Assembly (NCBI GenBank): GCA_937991975.1 | Contig: CALKLC010000031.1 | Coordinates: 1 to 43,986, forward strand | Source of the DNA: an uncultured Spirochaetales bacterium | GTDB taxonomy: Bacteria > Spirochaetota > Spirochaetia > DTKZ01 | Direction: 5' to 3' | Length of the DNA stretch: 43,986 bases | The notes under the pieces: generated by a model | What the model was told of the DNA's origin: nothing | What the model saw: only the letters and a program-made list of their open reading frames with translations | The model's database searches: none | Translations under genes and position numbers: made by a program | Shown: piece after piece, positions 32,744 through 40,182 of the stretch | Layout: each line of letters starts with the position of its first letter | Numbering within the stretch: position 1 is the stretch's first letter

Positions 32744-34428
32744 GTGAGTTCTTTTGGATCCCATAGTTCTATTCTATACTTATAACCCTGTTCGGTAAGG
32801 AACTTCTGCCGATGGGCACCGAAGGTCTCTTCGGTAGTATAGCGGGAAATGATAGAGTAAAAGTAGGCGTTCTTCTGTTTCGGTCGCAGAATCCGTCCCA
32901 ATCGTTGAGCTTCCTCCTGCCTGGAGCCGAAGGTACCCGATACCTGGATGGCAACGGAGGCATCGGGAAGGTCGATCGCGAAGTTCGCCACTTTCGAAAC
33001 AACGATCCTTCGGATGGCTCCCCTTTTGAACTCCCCATAGATCCGTTCCCGCTCCGGATTGGGGGTCTTTCCTGTAATTAGAGGTGACTGCAGTTCTCTG
33101 GCCAGTTCCGCCAGTTGGGCAAGATACTGACCGATGATCAGAACGGAATCGTCTGGATGATTCTTGAGAATTTCTCTACAAATCATGAGCTTATAGGGGT
33201 TTTCACTGGCTATACGGAACTTTCCCCGTTTGTCTGCCAGGGCATAGGATAGTTTCAGGTTCTCCGGCAGATCCACCCGTATCTCGATGCATTCCGCTTC
33301 TGCGATCCATCCCTGTGCTTCCAGCTGTTTCCATGGAACATCGTACCTCTTCGGCCCTACGAGGGAAAAGACATCCGCCTCCCTCCCATCTTCCCGGATA
33401 AGGGTAGCTGTCAGCCCCAACCGGCGGATACTCTGAATTTCCGCCGTGATCCGGAAGATGGGGGCAGGCAGGAGGTGCACTTCATCGTAGATGATGAGCC
33501 CCCATCTCCGTTCCCGAAAAAGCCGAAAATGGGGAAACTCTTCTTCTTTGTTGGATCTCCATACAAGGATCTGATAGGTGCATACGGTAACAGGGCGAAT
33601 GGTTTTAAGGGAGCCGGTATACTCGCCGATCTCCTCTGGAGTGAGGGTGGTTTTATCGAGGAGTTCGTCAATCCACTGATGGACAGCAGCCACGTTAGTG
33701 GTAAGGATCAGGGTATGGGTCTTCAACGCAGCCATGATGGCCATGCCAATAACGGTTTTTCCCGCACCGCAGGGTAGCACGAGGGTCCCAAAACCAGTTC
33801 CAGGCTTATTTCCCGCAAGGAAGGCCTGAGAAGCATCCTGCTGATAGTCCCGGAGGGAAAAGGGACGGCCACTAGAAGTTTTGGGCCTAAGCTCGATCCC
33901 GAGGTATTCTCCTTCCAGCAGGGGAGCTTCATCCTGGACAGGATATCCGAGGTGGATCATCTCCTGTTTGAAGGACCCCCGGTGTATTAAAGGCACCAGG
34001 ATCTGTTCGCCTTTCAGAAGGAGGTACTTCTCGAGTTTTCTGGTATGGAGGATCTCTTCCCGGATGGCCGAATCTGTCACCTCCACTTGCAGGAGGTTTG
34101 GATTTGACGACCGGCGCAATGTTACTTTCCCGTACCTTCCGATTGTTTCTCGGATAGTTTCGATCACATTCTGCGGTATGGGATAGCGGGAATAGGTTTG
34201 AAGGATCTTTAGTATCCTATCGACAGATAATCCTGCGGATGCAGCATTCCATAGGGATAGGGGGGTGATACGGTATGTATGGATATGTTCGGGGGATTTT
34301 TCCAATTCGGCAAAGAGAGAGAGCTCTTCCCGGGCCTCCTCGAATCCAGGGTCGTGTACATCGAGGAGAAGAGAGCTGTCACTCTGCACAATGAGAGGCT
34401 TAGGTGCCGATGACGTCTGCTTGCTCAT
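32740..34428 (-). CDS. XPB/Rad25-type DNA repair helicase
   Basis: This superfamily 2 helicase of 562 residues has the XPB layout. An N-terminal damage-recognition-like part is followed by RPFSLRDYQQDASQAFL (Q motif), LPCGAGKTVIG (Walker A), TTNVAAVHQW, IIYDEVHLLPAP (DEVH box), LGLTATLIREDGRE (motif III with the RED sequence typical of XPB), then the second RecA-like domain with IASENPYKLMICREIL, LITGKTPNPERERIYGEF and the arginine finger in EEAQRLGRILRPK. XPB opens DNA in eukaryotic nucleotide excision repair; bacterial forms pair with a nuclease or a Helicase_C_3 partner. A MSKQ start at 34428 is preferred over ATG 34446: an extended -10 (TGGTATACA) ends eight bases before it. Confidence 0.92.
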   Translation of the reverse strand: MSKQTSSAPKPLIVQSDSSLLLDVHDPGFEEAREELSLFAELEKSPEHIHTYRITPLSLWNAASAGLSVDRILKILQTYSRYPIPQNVIETIRETIGRYGKVTLRRSSNPNLLQVEVTDSAIREEILHTRKLEKYLLLKGEQILVPLIHRGSFKQEMIHLGYPVQDEAPLLEGEYLGIELRPKTSSGRPFSLRDYQQDASQAFLAGNKPGTGFGTLVLPCGAGKTVIGMAIMAALKTHTLILTTNVAAVHQWIDELLDKTTLTPEEIGEYTGSLKTIRPVTVCTYQILVWRSNKEEEFPHFRLFRERRWGLIIYDEVHLLPAPIFRITAEIQSIRRLGLTATLIREDGREADVFSLVGPKRYDVPWKQLEAQGWIAEAECIEIRVDLPENLKLSYALADKRGKFRIASENPYKLMICREILKNHPDDSVLIIGQYLAQLAELARELQSPLITGKTPNPERERIYGEFKRGAIRRIVVSKVANFAIDLPDASVAIQVSGTFGSRQEEAQRLGRILRPKQKNAYFYSIISRYTTEETFGAHRQKFLTEQGYKYRIELWDPKELT

Positions 34429-34436
34429 TCCAGCTC

Positions 34437-34445
34437 TGTATACCA
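34437..34445 (-). promoter_or_regulatory. Extended -10 of the XPB helicase operon
   Basis: On the minus strand TGGTATACA, with the hexamer at 34437-34442, eight bases before ATG 34428. No good -35 is visible, as is normal for an extended -10. There is no ribosome site. Confidence 0.4.
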
Positions 34446-34476
34446 TGGAAGAATCGGTTCTGGGAAGGAAGATGTG

Positions 34477-34506
34477 TTGACGGACGTCTTACCCCTGTAG
34501 TATAGT
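34477..34506 (+). promoter_or_regulatory. Promoter of the epimerase-like gene
   Basis: TTGACG (34477-34482), 18 bases, TATAGT (34501-34506). A leader of about 55 bases follows, ending in GGAGGCGAAAGCT before ATG 34567. Confidence 0.65.
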
Positions 34507-34566
34507 AGGCTGTTTCCCGATGGGTAGTAAGTGTATGAACCATTTATCGATACGGAGGCGAAAGCT

Positions 34567-35565
34567 ATGCGTATTTTATTCGTGGGAGGTACTGGCAATA
34601 TTTCTCGTGCCTGTACCGATGCTTGTCTCGCTCTGGGGTGGGAAGTTTACCACCTGAATCGGGGGACGAGAAAGGAAGAGGTTCGTGAGGGCGTTATCAC
34701 CCTTACCTCTGACATCCATGATCTTGCCCGCGTGAAAGAGCTTCTCAAAGGTCTACGGTTCGATGCGGTGGTAGATTGGATCGTGTTCAAGGAAGAGGAT
34801 GCGAAGAGGGATCTAGACCTATTCGAAGGGAAGACAGATCAGTACGTGTTCATCAGCACAGCCTCTGCCTACGAGAAGCCGCCCCGGTCTCTGCCAATCA
34901 CAGAATCTACCCCTTTAAAGAATCCTTTCTGGAAGTATTCACAAGACAAGATCGCCTGTGAAAAGGTGTTTCTCGATGCCTTCAAGAGTAAAGGATTCCC
35001 GATAACCATTGTTCGGCCTAGTTACACGTATGGAGACGGGTGGATTCCCTCCCAGTTCGGATCGGCCGAGTATACTATTGCACAGCGTATCCTTTCAGGA
35101 AAACCTATTGTCGTTCCAGGGGATGGAACGAATTTCTGGACCCTCACCCACAACTCAGATTTTGCCAAGGGGTTACGGGGACTCCTGGGGAATAGCGGTG
35201 CCATTGGGGAAGCCTTTCACATCACCAGCGACGAAGCCTACAGCTGGGACGAGATCTATCGTACCCTGGGAAGAGCATTGGGAGTCGAACCGCAACTGAT
35301 TCATATTCCATCGGAACTGATTGTGGATCGATATCCCGATTGGACCGGGAACCTGTTAGGGGACAAATCCTACACTGCTCTGTTCGATAACTCCAAGATC
35401 AAACGGTTCGTTCCGGACTTTGTCTGTACTACGCCCTTTTCCAGGGGACTCCGCTCTTCCCTAAAATGGTTCGAAAGGCATCCAGAGAAGAAAGTGGTGA
35501 ACCCTGAAACAGACAAACGCCTGGATGCCCTGGTCGAAGAGTGTATCACTATACGGGGAAGATAG
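34567..35565 (+). CDS. NAD-dependent epimerase/dehydratase family protein
   Basis: The 332-residue protein is an extended short-chain dehydrogenase: MRILFVGGTGNISRACTDAC carries the GxxGxxS dinucleotide site, YVFISTASAYEKP the active-site Ser region, and YSQDKIACEKVF the YxxxK catalytic pair. WTLTHNSDFAKGL and the rest agree with nucleotide-sugar epimerase or isoflavone-reductase-like proteins. The substrate is not obvious. The frame is open from 34531, but ATG 34567 has GGAGG eight bases before it and starts the Rossmann strand, so it is chosen. It is a single-gene unit; the next gene is convergent, 141 bases away. Confidence 0.9.
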   Translation: MRILFVGGTGNISRACTDACLALGWEVYHLNRGTRKEEVREGVITLTSDIHDLARVKELLKGLRFDAVVDWIVFKEEDAKRDLDLFEGKTDQYVFISTASAYEKPPRSLPITESTPLKNPFWKYSQDKIACEKVFLDAFKSKGFPITIVRPSYTYGDGWIPSQFGSAEYTIAQRILSGKPIVVPGDGTNFWTLTHNSDFAKGLRGLLGNSGAIGEAFHITSDEAYSWDEIYRTLGRALGVEPQLIHIPSELIVDRYPDWTGNLLGDKSYTALFDNSKIKRFVPDFVCTTPFSRGLRSSLKWFERHPEKKVVNPETDKRLDALVEECITIRGR

Positions 35566-35706
35566 ACCGCTCTCTACACGGCGCATCCCCTCTGTACAAA
35601 TCCACGGACAAAGGAAAGAGGATGCAAGGGAGGGGAAAGGGGATGCTGCGGCAGAAGGGCGTTGAAGGACAACAATTTTGGCACCACTACGTAAGAACTC
35701 CAGGGG

Positions 35707-36918
35707 TTAAGAGGTCTTCCCTTCTCCAAATACGAGCTGGTAGGTATCCCGGGCGATCTGGAGTTCCTCATTCGTGGGGATTACGAGGATCGCAATAGGG
35801 GAGTATTCGTGGGACACGATTCCTTCCCGGTTCCCCAGTTCACGGTTCTTCTCATAATCCATAAAGATCCGAAGGTTTTCCAGGTTTCGACAGATCCTTT
35901 CCCGCATTTTCACGTTATTCTGTCCAACGCCCCCGGTGAACACGATGGCATCCACCTTTATGAGGTTCGCCGCATAAGCTCCAATATACTTACGTACTCT
36001 ATAAGCGTAGACATCCAGAGCCTGCTGAGCATGCACATTCCCTTCGGCTGCTGCTTTCTCTACATCCCGCATATCGTTGGAAATGCCGGACAGTCCCAGT
36101 ATCCCGCTTTTCTTGTTGAGGATCGTGTCCAGATCCTGAGCGGTATATCCCCGTTTCATCAGGTAGAGAAGAACCGCGGGGTCAAGATCCCCCGAGCGGG
36201 TTCCCATTACCAGCCCTTCCAGGGGGGTAAACCCCATCGATGTATCGATCGATTTCCCGTGATAGATGGCCGTGATGGAGGCCCCATTTCCCAGATGACA
36301 GGTAATGAGGTTCGTGTTCTCCTCAGAGCGTTTGAGTATATGTAGCGCCCGTTCTGCCACATACCGGTGACTGGTTCCGTGGAACCCGTACCGGCGGATC
36401 TTGTACTTTTCGTAGAACTCCCGCGGTATGCCGTAGAGGTATGCGGCAGGCGGGAGAGTCTGATGGAAAGCCGTATCGAATACAGCCACCTGGGGTTTCC
36501 CGTTCAGGAGACGGACCGCTTCCCGGATCCCCATCAGGTTCGCGGGGTTGTGGAGGGGTGCAAGTTCAGACACTTCTTCCACTGTACGAATCACGTTCTC
36601 GTCGATCAGAACGGATGAGGCATACGCTTCTCCCCCATGAACCACCCGATGCCCTGCTGCGGCTATCTGAGCAATGTCGTGAAGCATCCCAACCGTGGGA
36701 TCTGTCATAGCCTTTCTTACCAGTTCCATCGCTTCTCCATGGTGGTGAATGACCTTCTCTTCCTCGTACACTCCCCGGGCGGTTTCTTGCTTGATCTTTC
36801 CTTTTGGTTCTCCGATCCGTTCTACCAACCCTTTACCCAAACTGATCCCTTCGGGCATCTCGTATACTTCGTACTTCAGGGAAGAGCTCCCGCAGTTGAT
36901 CACTAAAATCTTGTGCAT
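35707..36918 (-). CDS. ackA: Acetate kinase
   Basis: The 403-residue protein has all acetate kinase signatures: MHKILVINCGSSSLKYEVYEMPEG, AAGHRVVHGGEAYASSV, FDTAFHQTLPPAAYLYGIPREFYEKYKIRRYGFHGTSH and ITCHLGNGASITAI. It converts acetyl phosphate and ADP to acetate and ATP, the usual energy-gaining end of fermentation. ATG 36918 is preferred because GGAG lies seven bases before it; the longer frame to 36945 has no such site. The promoter on the minus strand has TTTTCA (36969-36974), 17 bases and TAGAAT (36946-36951), and its -35 overlaps that of phoH. Confidence 0.95.
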   Translation of the reverse strand: MHKILVINCGSSSLKYEVYEMPEGISLGKGLVERIGEPKGKIKQETARGVYEEEKVIHHHGEAMELVRKAMTDPTVGMLHDIAQIAAAGHRVVHGGEAYASSVLIDENVIRTVEEVSELAPLHNPANLMGIREAVRLLNGKPQVAVFDTAFHQTLPPAAYLYGIPREFYEKYKIRRYGFHGTSHRYVAERALHILKRSEENTNLITCHLGNGASITAIYHGKSIDTSMGFTPLEGLVMGTRSGDLDPAVLLYLMKRGYTAQDLDTILNKKSGILGLSGISNDMRDVEKAAAEGNVHAQQALDVYAYRVRKYIGAYAANLIKVDAIVFTGGVGQNNVKMRERICRNLENLRIFMDYEKNRELGNREGIVSHEYSPIAILVIPTNEELQIARDTYQLVFGEGKTS

Positions 36919-36945
36919 AGCGTCTCCTGCAATGTAGTTTTGCAT

Positions 36946-36974
36946 ATTCTACACCCATTTGCCGTGTTTGAAAA
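36946..36974 (-). promoter_or_regulatory. ackA: Promoter of ackA
   Basis: On the minus strand TTTTCA (36969-36974), a 17-base spacer, TAGAAT (36946-36951). The leader is about 20 bases and contains a GGAG ribosome site. Its -35 overlaps the TTGAAA of the opposite promoter (36968-36973). Confidence 0.5.
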
Positions 36975-36996
36975 TAAAAATAACGAGTGGTACAAT
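36968..36996 (+). promoter_or_regulatory. Promoter of the PIN-PhoH gene (leaderless geometry)
   Basis: TTGAAA (36968-36973), exactly 17 bases, TACAAT (36991-36996), then six bases to ATG 37003. No ribosome site is present. It is the clearest leaderless promoter in the window. Confidence 0.65.
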
Positions 36997-37002
36997 ACAC
37001 AT

Positions 37003-38307
37003 ATGGCTAATCCCACTATAAAGACATTCGTGATCGATACGAACGTGTTCATCCATAGGCCGGATGCTGTTCTGAGCTTCCGGGACAATGAGATCGTGAT
37101 TCCTCTCTGGGTACTGGAGGAATTGGATCATTTAAAGAGTTATAGCGATGAACGGGGAAGGAACGCTAGAAGGGCCATTCGTCTACTGGATGAACTCAGT
37201 CGGAAGGGTAAATTGTACGAAGGGGTCAAACTGGAGAATGGATCCGTCCTCTCTGTGGCTCTCCAGTATGCGAAGGATACTCCCATCGATTTCCCGGCAG
37301 ACAAACCAGACAACAAGATTATCTTAACGGCTTATGAACTTCAGCGGAAGGGCAAACAGGTATTCTTCGTTTCCAAGGACATCAATGCCAGGGTAAAGGC
37401 TACTGCTCTGGGGATTCGAGCGGTAGACTATGAAAAGCAGAAGGTCAACATCGAAAAACTCTACTCAGGATATACAGAATTGAACGTTTCTACAGAAGTG
37501 TACCGAACAGTTCTTTCCGAAGGGGAGATCCCCTGGGGAGAAGAGTTTTTTCCCAACCAGTTCATAGTGATGAAATCGAAGGACGAGCCAGGCCCCCTCG
37601 TAGCCCGGTATATCAAGCGTAAGGGGGTATTGAGACGGGTTTCTCTAGAGGGAGCGCCTGTGTGTGGAGTAAAGTCATTGAATTTGCAGCAACGGATGGC
37701 GTTCGAACTATTGCTGGATCCGGAAGTCTCCCTCGTTACTCTTGTGGGCAAAGCCGGTACAGGGAAGACCCTTCTGGCCATTGCCGCCGGCTTGAAGACA
37801 GCCATTGAAGAGCAGGTGTTTTCCCGTGTGTTGGTAAGCCGCCCTGTAATCCCCCTGGGAAAGGACATCGGGTATCTGCCCGGAGCTAAGGAGGAGAAAC
37901 TCTCTCACTGGATGCAACCTATCTTCGATAATCTGGACTACATCCTCAGTGTGTACAAGAGGCCCAACCTGAAGAATCTCGATCAACTTCTGGCCAGCAA
38001 ATATATCGAAATCGAGGCAATCACCTATATTCGGGGCCGTTCGTTGCCAGGTCAGTACATCATCATCGATGAAGCGCAGAATCTTTCCCCTCATGAGGTG
38101 AAAACCATCGTCAGCAGGGCCGGTCAGGGATCCAAGGTAATCCTTACAGGGGATCCTTACCAGATCGATAGCCCCTATCTGGATGCTAATTCCAACGGAT
38201 TGTCCTACCTGGTGGAGGTGTTCAAAGGGCAGGAATTGTTCGGACACGTAACCCTGCAGAAATCTGAACGGAGTATACTGGCAGAGTTGGCAGCTGAGTT
38301 GCTGTAG
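37003..38307 (+). CDS. PIN domain-PhoH family ATPase (PhoH2/YlaK type)
   Basis: The 434-residue protein joins two domains. Residues about 5-135 form a PIN ribonuclease domain with the acids DTNVF (near 12), EELDHL, RNARRAIRLLDE and DKPDNKII. Residues about 215-434 form the PhoH ATPase: VGKAGTGKTLLAIAAGLK (Walker A), VSRPVIPLGKDIGYLPGAKEEKL, and YIIIDEAQNLSPHE (Walker B) then RAGQGSKVILTGDPYQID. PhoH2 proteins unwind and cut RNA in vitro. The frame is open from 36913, but ATG 37003 lies six bases after a strong -10, so the 30 extra residues are rejected. Confidence 0.93.
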   Translation: MANPTIKTFVIDTNVFIHRPDAVLSFRDNEIVIPLWVLEELDHLKSYSDERGRNARRAIRLLDELSRKGKLYEGVKLENGSVLSVALQYAKDTPIDFPADKPDNKIILTAYELQRKGKQVFFVSKDINARVKATALGIRAVDYEKQKVNIEKLYSGYTELNVSTEVYRTVLSEGEIPWGEEFFPNQFIVMKSKDEPGPLVARYIKRKGVLRRVSLEGAPVCGVKSLNLQQRMAFELLLDPEVSLVTLVGKAGTGKTLLAIAAGLKTAIEEQVFSRVLVSRPVIPLGKDIGYLPGAKEEKLSHWMQPIFDNLDYILSVYKRPNLKNLDQLLASKYIEIEAITYIRGRSLPGQYIIIDEAQNLSPHEVKTIVSRAGQGSKVILTGDPYQIDSPYLDANSNGLSYLVEVFKGQELFGHVTLQKSERSILAELAAELL

Positions 38308-38433
38308 GAAGGGCTATACTGCCCATATTTTCTTTCAAAGTGCCGTTGTGAAAAATGCCCTAGTACCTGCCTCTTTTAGCAGAGCATCCTGGCTGAGCCT
38401 CGCGGTCAAACTCTGCAAGGGGTGCCCGGCTCG
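38308..38433. other. Convergent intergenic region with interleaved inverted repeats
   Basis: This 126-base gap lies between the PhoH and MinD/ParA-like gene ends. GCAGAG (38379-38384) pairs with CTCTGC (38411-38416), and GAGCC (38395-38399) with GGCTC (38428-38432). The pairs are interleaved as in a pseudoknot. No run of T follows, so it is not a plain terminator. It may be a structured 3' end or small RNA; I see no match to SRP, tmRNA, RNase P or 6S RNA. Confidence 0.3.
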
Positions 38434-40122
38434 CTACACCACCAATTCTCTCTGGAGAACGTCCTTTTGATTGAATTCTGCCAGGAGATTCTTGGCCCCC
38501 TGCTTGATCGCTTCCGAAGCGGTGTTGAACTTGAAACCGATGAAGACACCCAGGCCTGCATGGATGGCATCATGTACGAAACCGGTGAGGAGTTTGAGGT
38601 AAGCGGCCCGGTTCGCCTCTCCAGAACGATCCTTCAGGATCCAGGTTTTCAGTGGGGGGTAGGTCCGAATCAGTGTAGAGAGTTGCGTGAGCAACACGGG
38701 AAATAATTTCTTGATGAGAAGGAAGTACCGTTTGTGATACTCCAGGTCTTTTTCTACCAGGTACAGAATCTGCCGGTTCTTGTCTCGAACCCAGGCACCT
38801 TTGGCGTTCTTTCGCCTGGGAATGAAATCGAAGAATAACTGCTGTACCGAAGGAGATACGATGATCTTGGAAAGGGCAAAGTAGAAGAGGATCAATCCAA
38901 GCAGGTTTCGGTCAAAGGGCTCTAAAGATCTATCCTCAACTGCCTCAGAGAGGAGGGTCACTATCTTTTCATGAATCCGTTTCGAATAGGATCGAGAAGG
39001 GGATATGGCAAACAATCTGCCCGCATCTTTCAAGGACTCGATGGACTCTTCCAACAGGGGTATAACCTGAAGCAGGCGGTTCCGTAATCGGTGGTGATGG
39101 ATCTGTTCGATATAGTCGAAAAGTTCTTTTCGCAGGAGAACGGAAAACTCCGACAACTTCTTCTTGGCCAGGAACTTGCCAATTGTAGGCGTACTGGTAC
39201 TTCGATAGAAAGCACCATAGTATTCCTCCAGTTGCTTGACTGCTTCTTTTGAAGGAGGTAGTTTTCGCAAGGACCCGAGATAATGCTTGATCAGGTTTTT
39301 GCCGTTCTCATCGAGGGAAAGGTGTTCGGGGATTTCTGCCAGGAGTTTTTTCTGTAATACTTCGCAGGATTCGAGCAATTTCAAGAGGGTACTTCCCTCG
39401 AGAGATAGGTTGTTCTGGAGTAGATCGAGGGAAGGATCGTGGGGGATGAAGGCAATATCCTTTACGATACGGAGTTTGCTGCGGTCGATCTGTAATTCTT
39501 CGGGCACATGCCGATTGTAGTTCTCGATCACCTGCCTCGGGTTGAACCCATTTTCCTGCACCAGAGAATATTTATTATGCCAGAAGTAGAGTTTTAGGTG
39601 GGGAGCAACTTCCAGGGCAGCCCGTATGTATCCGCCTGCCGACACATGGGATGTAGGTTCAGCGTTTGTTACGATGACCAGTTTGTCCACGTAGGCTAGA
39701 AAGTCGAGGTTCTCTTCCTGCCCGATCCCCGCAGGTAGGTCGTAGATAAGGAGATCGTACCGGTGGTTCCAGAGTTCTCCATCCTCCTGCAGGGCCTTCT
39801 GAAGAAGCCTCTGGGATTCCCCTTGCCGGAGCTTCGAACGGGGAAAGAGTAGATCCAGATTGGTGAAAACCGGTTGAGTGTAGGACGATACAGGTAACTT
39901 TGCCCTGTCTTTTGTCAGCGCAGATTCCGGGGATTCCAGGTCCAGGATTGTGGCAATGTCGGACAGAGGATCCATATCCAGCAGGGCCACTCGGATGCCA
40001 ACCTTGGCGTAGTAGATGGCCAGATTCAACGCGGTGGTAGATTTGCCCACCCCTCCTTTTCCTGATGCGATGGCGATAGATTTCTGTCTTAGAGTATCCA
40101 GGAGTTCTTCTTTTTTTTCCAT
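38434..40122 (-). CDS. MinD/ParA-like ATPase with a long C-terminal helical extension
   Basis: The 562-residue protein begins with a deviant Walker A (SGKGGVGKST, 20-29), typical of MinD/ParA/FlhG, followed by VALLDMDPLSDIATIL (Walker A-prime) and DLLIYDLPAGIGQEENLDFLAYVDKLVIVTNAEPTS. This ATPase part ends near residue 250. The remaining 310 residues are mostly helical, with many Leu, Lys and Arg, and I do not recognise them. MinD-like ATPases switch between monomer and dimer to place proteins or plasmids at a cell position. Such a long tail may carry the cargo- or membrane-binding activity, but this is inference. GAGGAG lies ten bases before ATG 40122. It shares a 60-base region with the divergent acyl-CoA ligase gene. 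Confidence 0.8.
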   Translation of the reverse strand: MEKKEELLDTLRQKSIAIASGKGGVGKSTTALNLAIYYAKVGIRVALLDMDPLSDIATILDLESPESALTKDRAKLPVSSYTQPVFTNLDLLFPRSKLRQGESQRLLQKALQEDGELWNHRYDLLIYDLPAGIGQEENLDFLAYVDKLVIVTNAEPTSHVSAGGYIRAALEVAPHLKLYFWHNKYSLVQENGFNPRQVIENYNRHVPEELQIDRSKLRIVKDIAFIPHDPSLDLLQNNLSLEGSTLLKLLESCEVLQKKLLAEIPEHLSLDENGKNLIKHYLGSLRKLPPSKEAVKQLEEYYGAFYRSTSTPTIGKFLAKKKLSEFSVLLRKELFDYIEQIHHHRLRNRLLQVIPLLEESIESLKDAGRLFAISPSRSYSKRIHEKIVTLLSEAVEDRSLEPFDRNLLGLILFYFALSKIIVSPSVQQLFFDFIPRRKNAKGAWVRDKNRQILYLVEKDLEYHKRYFLLIKKLFPVLLTQLSTLIRTYPPLKTWILKDRSGEANRAAYLKLLTGFVHDAIHAGLGVFIGFKFNTASEAIKQGAKNLLAEFNQKDVLQRELVV

Positions 40123-40182
40123 AACTCAGGGCTCCTCTGTAGTATGGCACTCTAGATACTTTTCGGCTATAATATACCCAAC

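Noticed and set aside
38308-38340. GGGC-TATACT-GCCC followed by ATATTTTC as a terminator for the PhoH gene
   Set aside because: The stem is only four base pairs and the tail is not a T run.
38434-38444. CACCACCA as a tRNA or tmRNA 3' end on the plus strand
   Set aside because: These bases are the last codons of the MinD/ParA-like gene on the minus strand, and no T arm (TTC loop) lies upstream.
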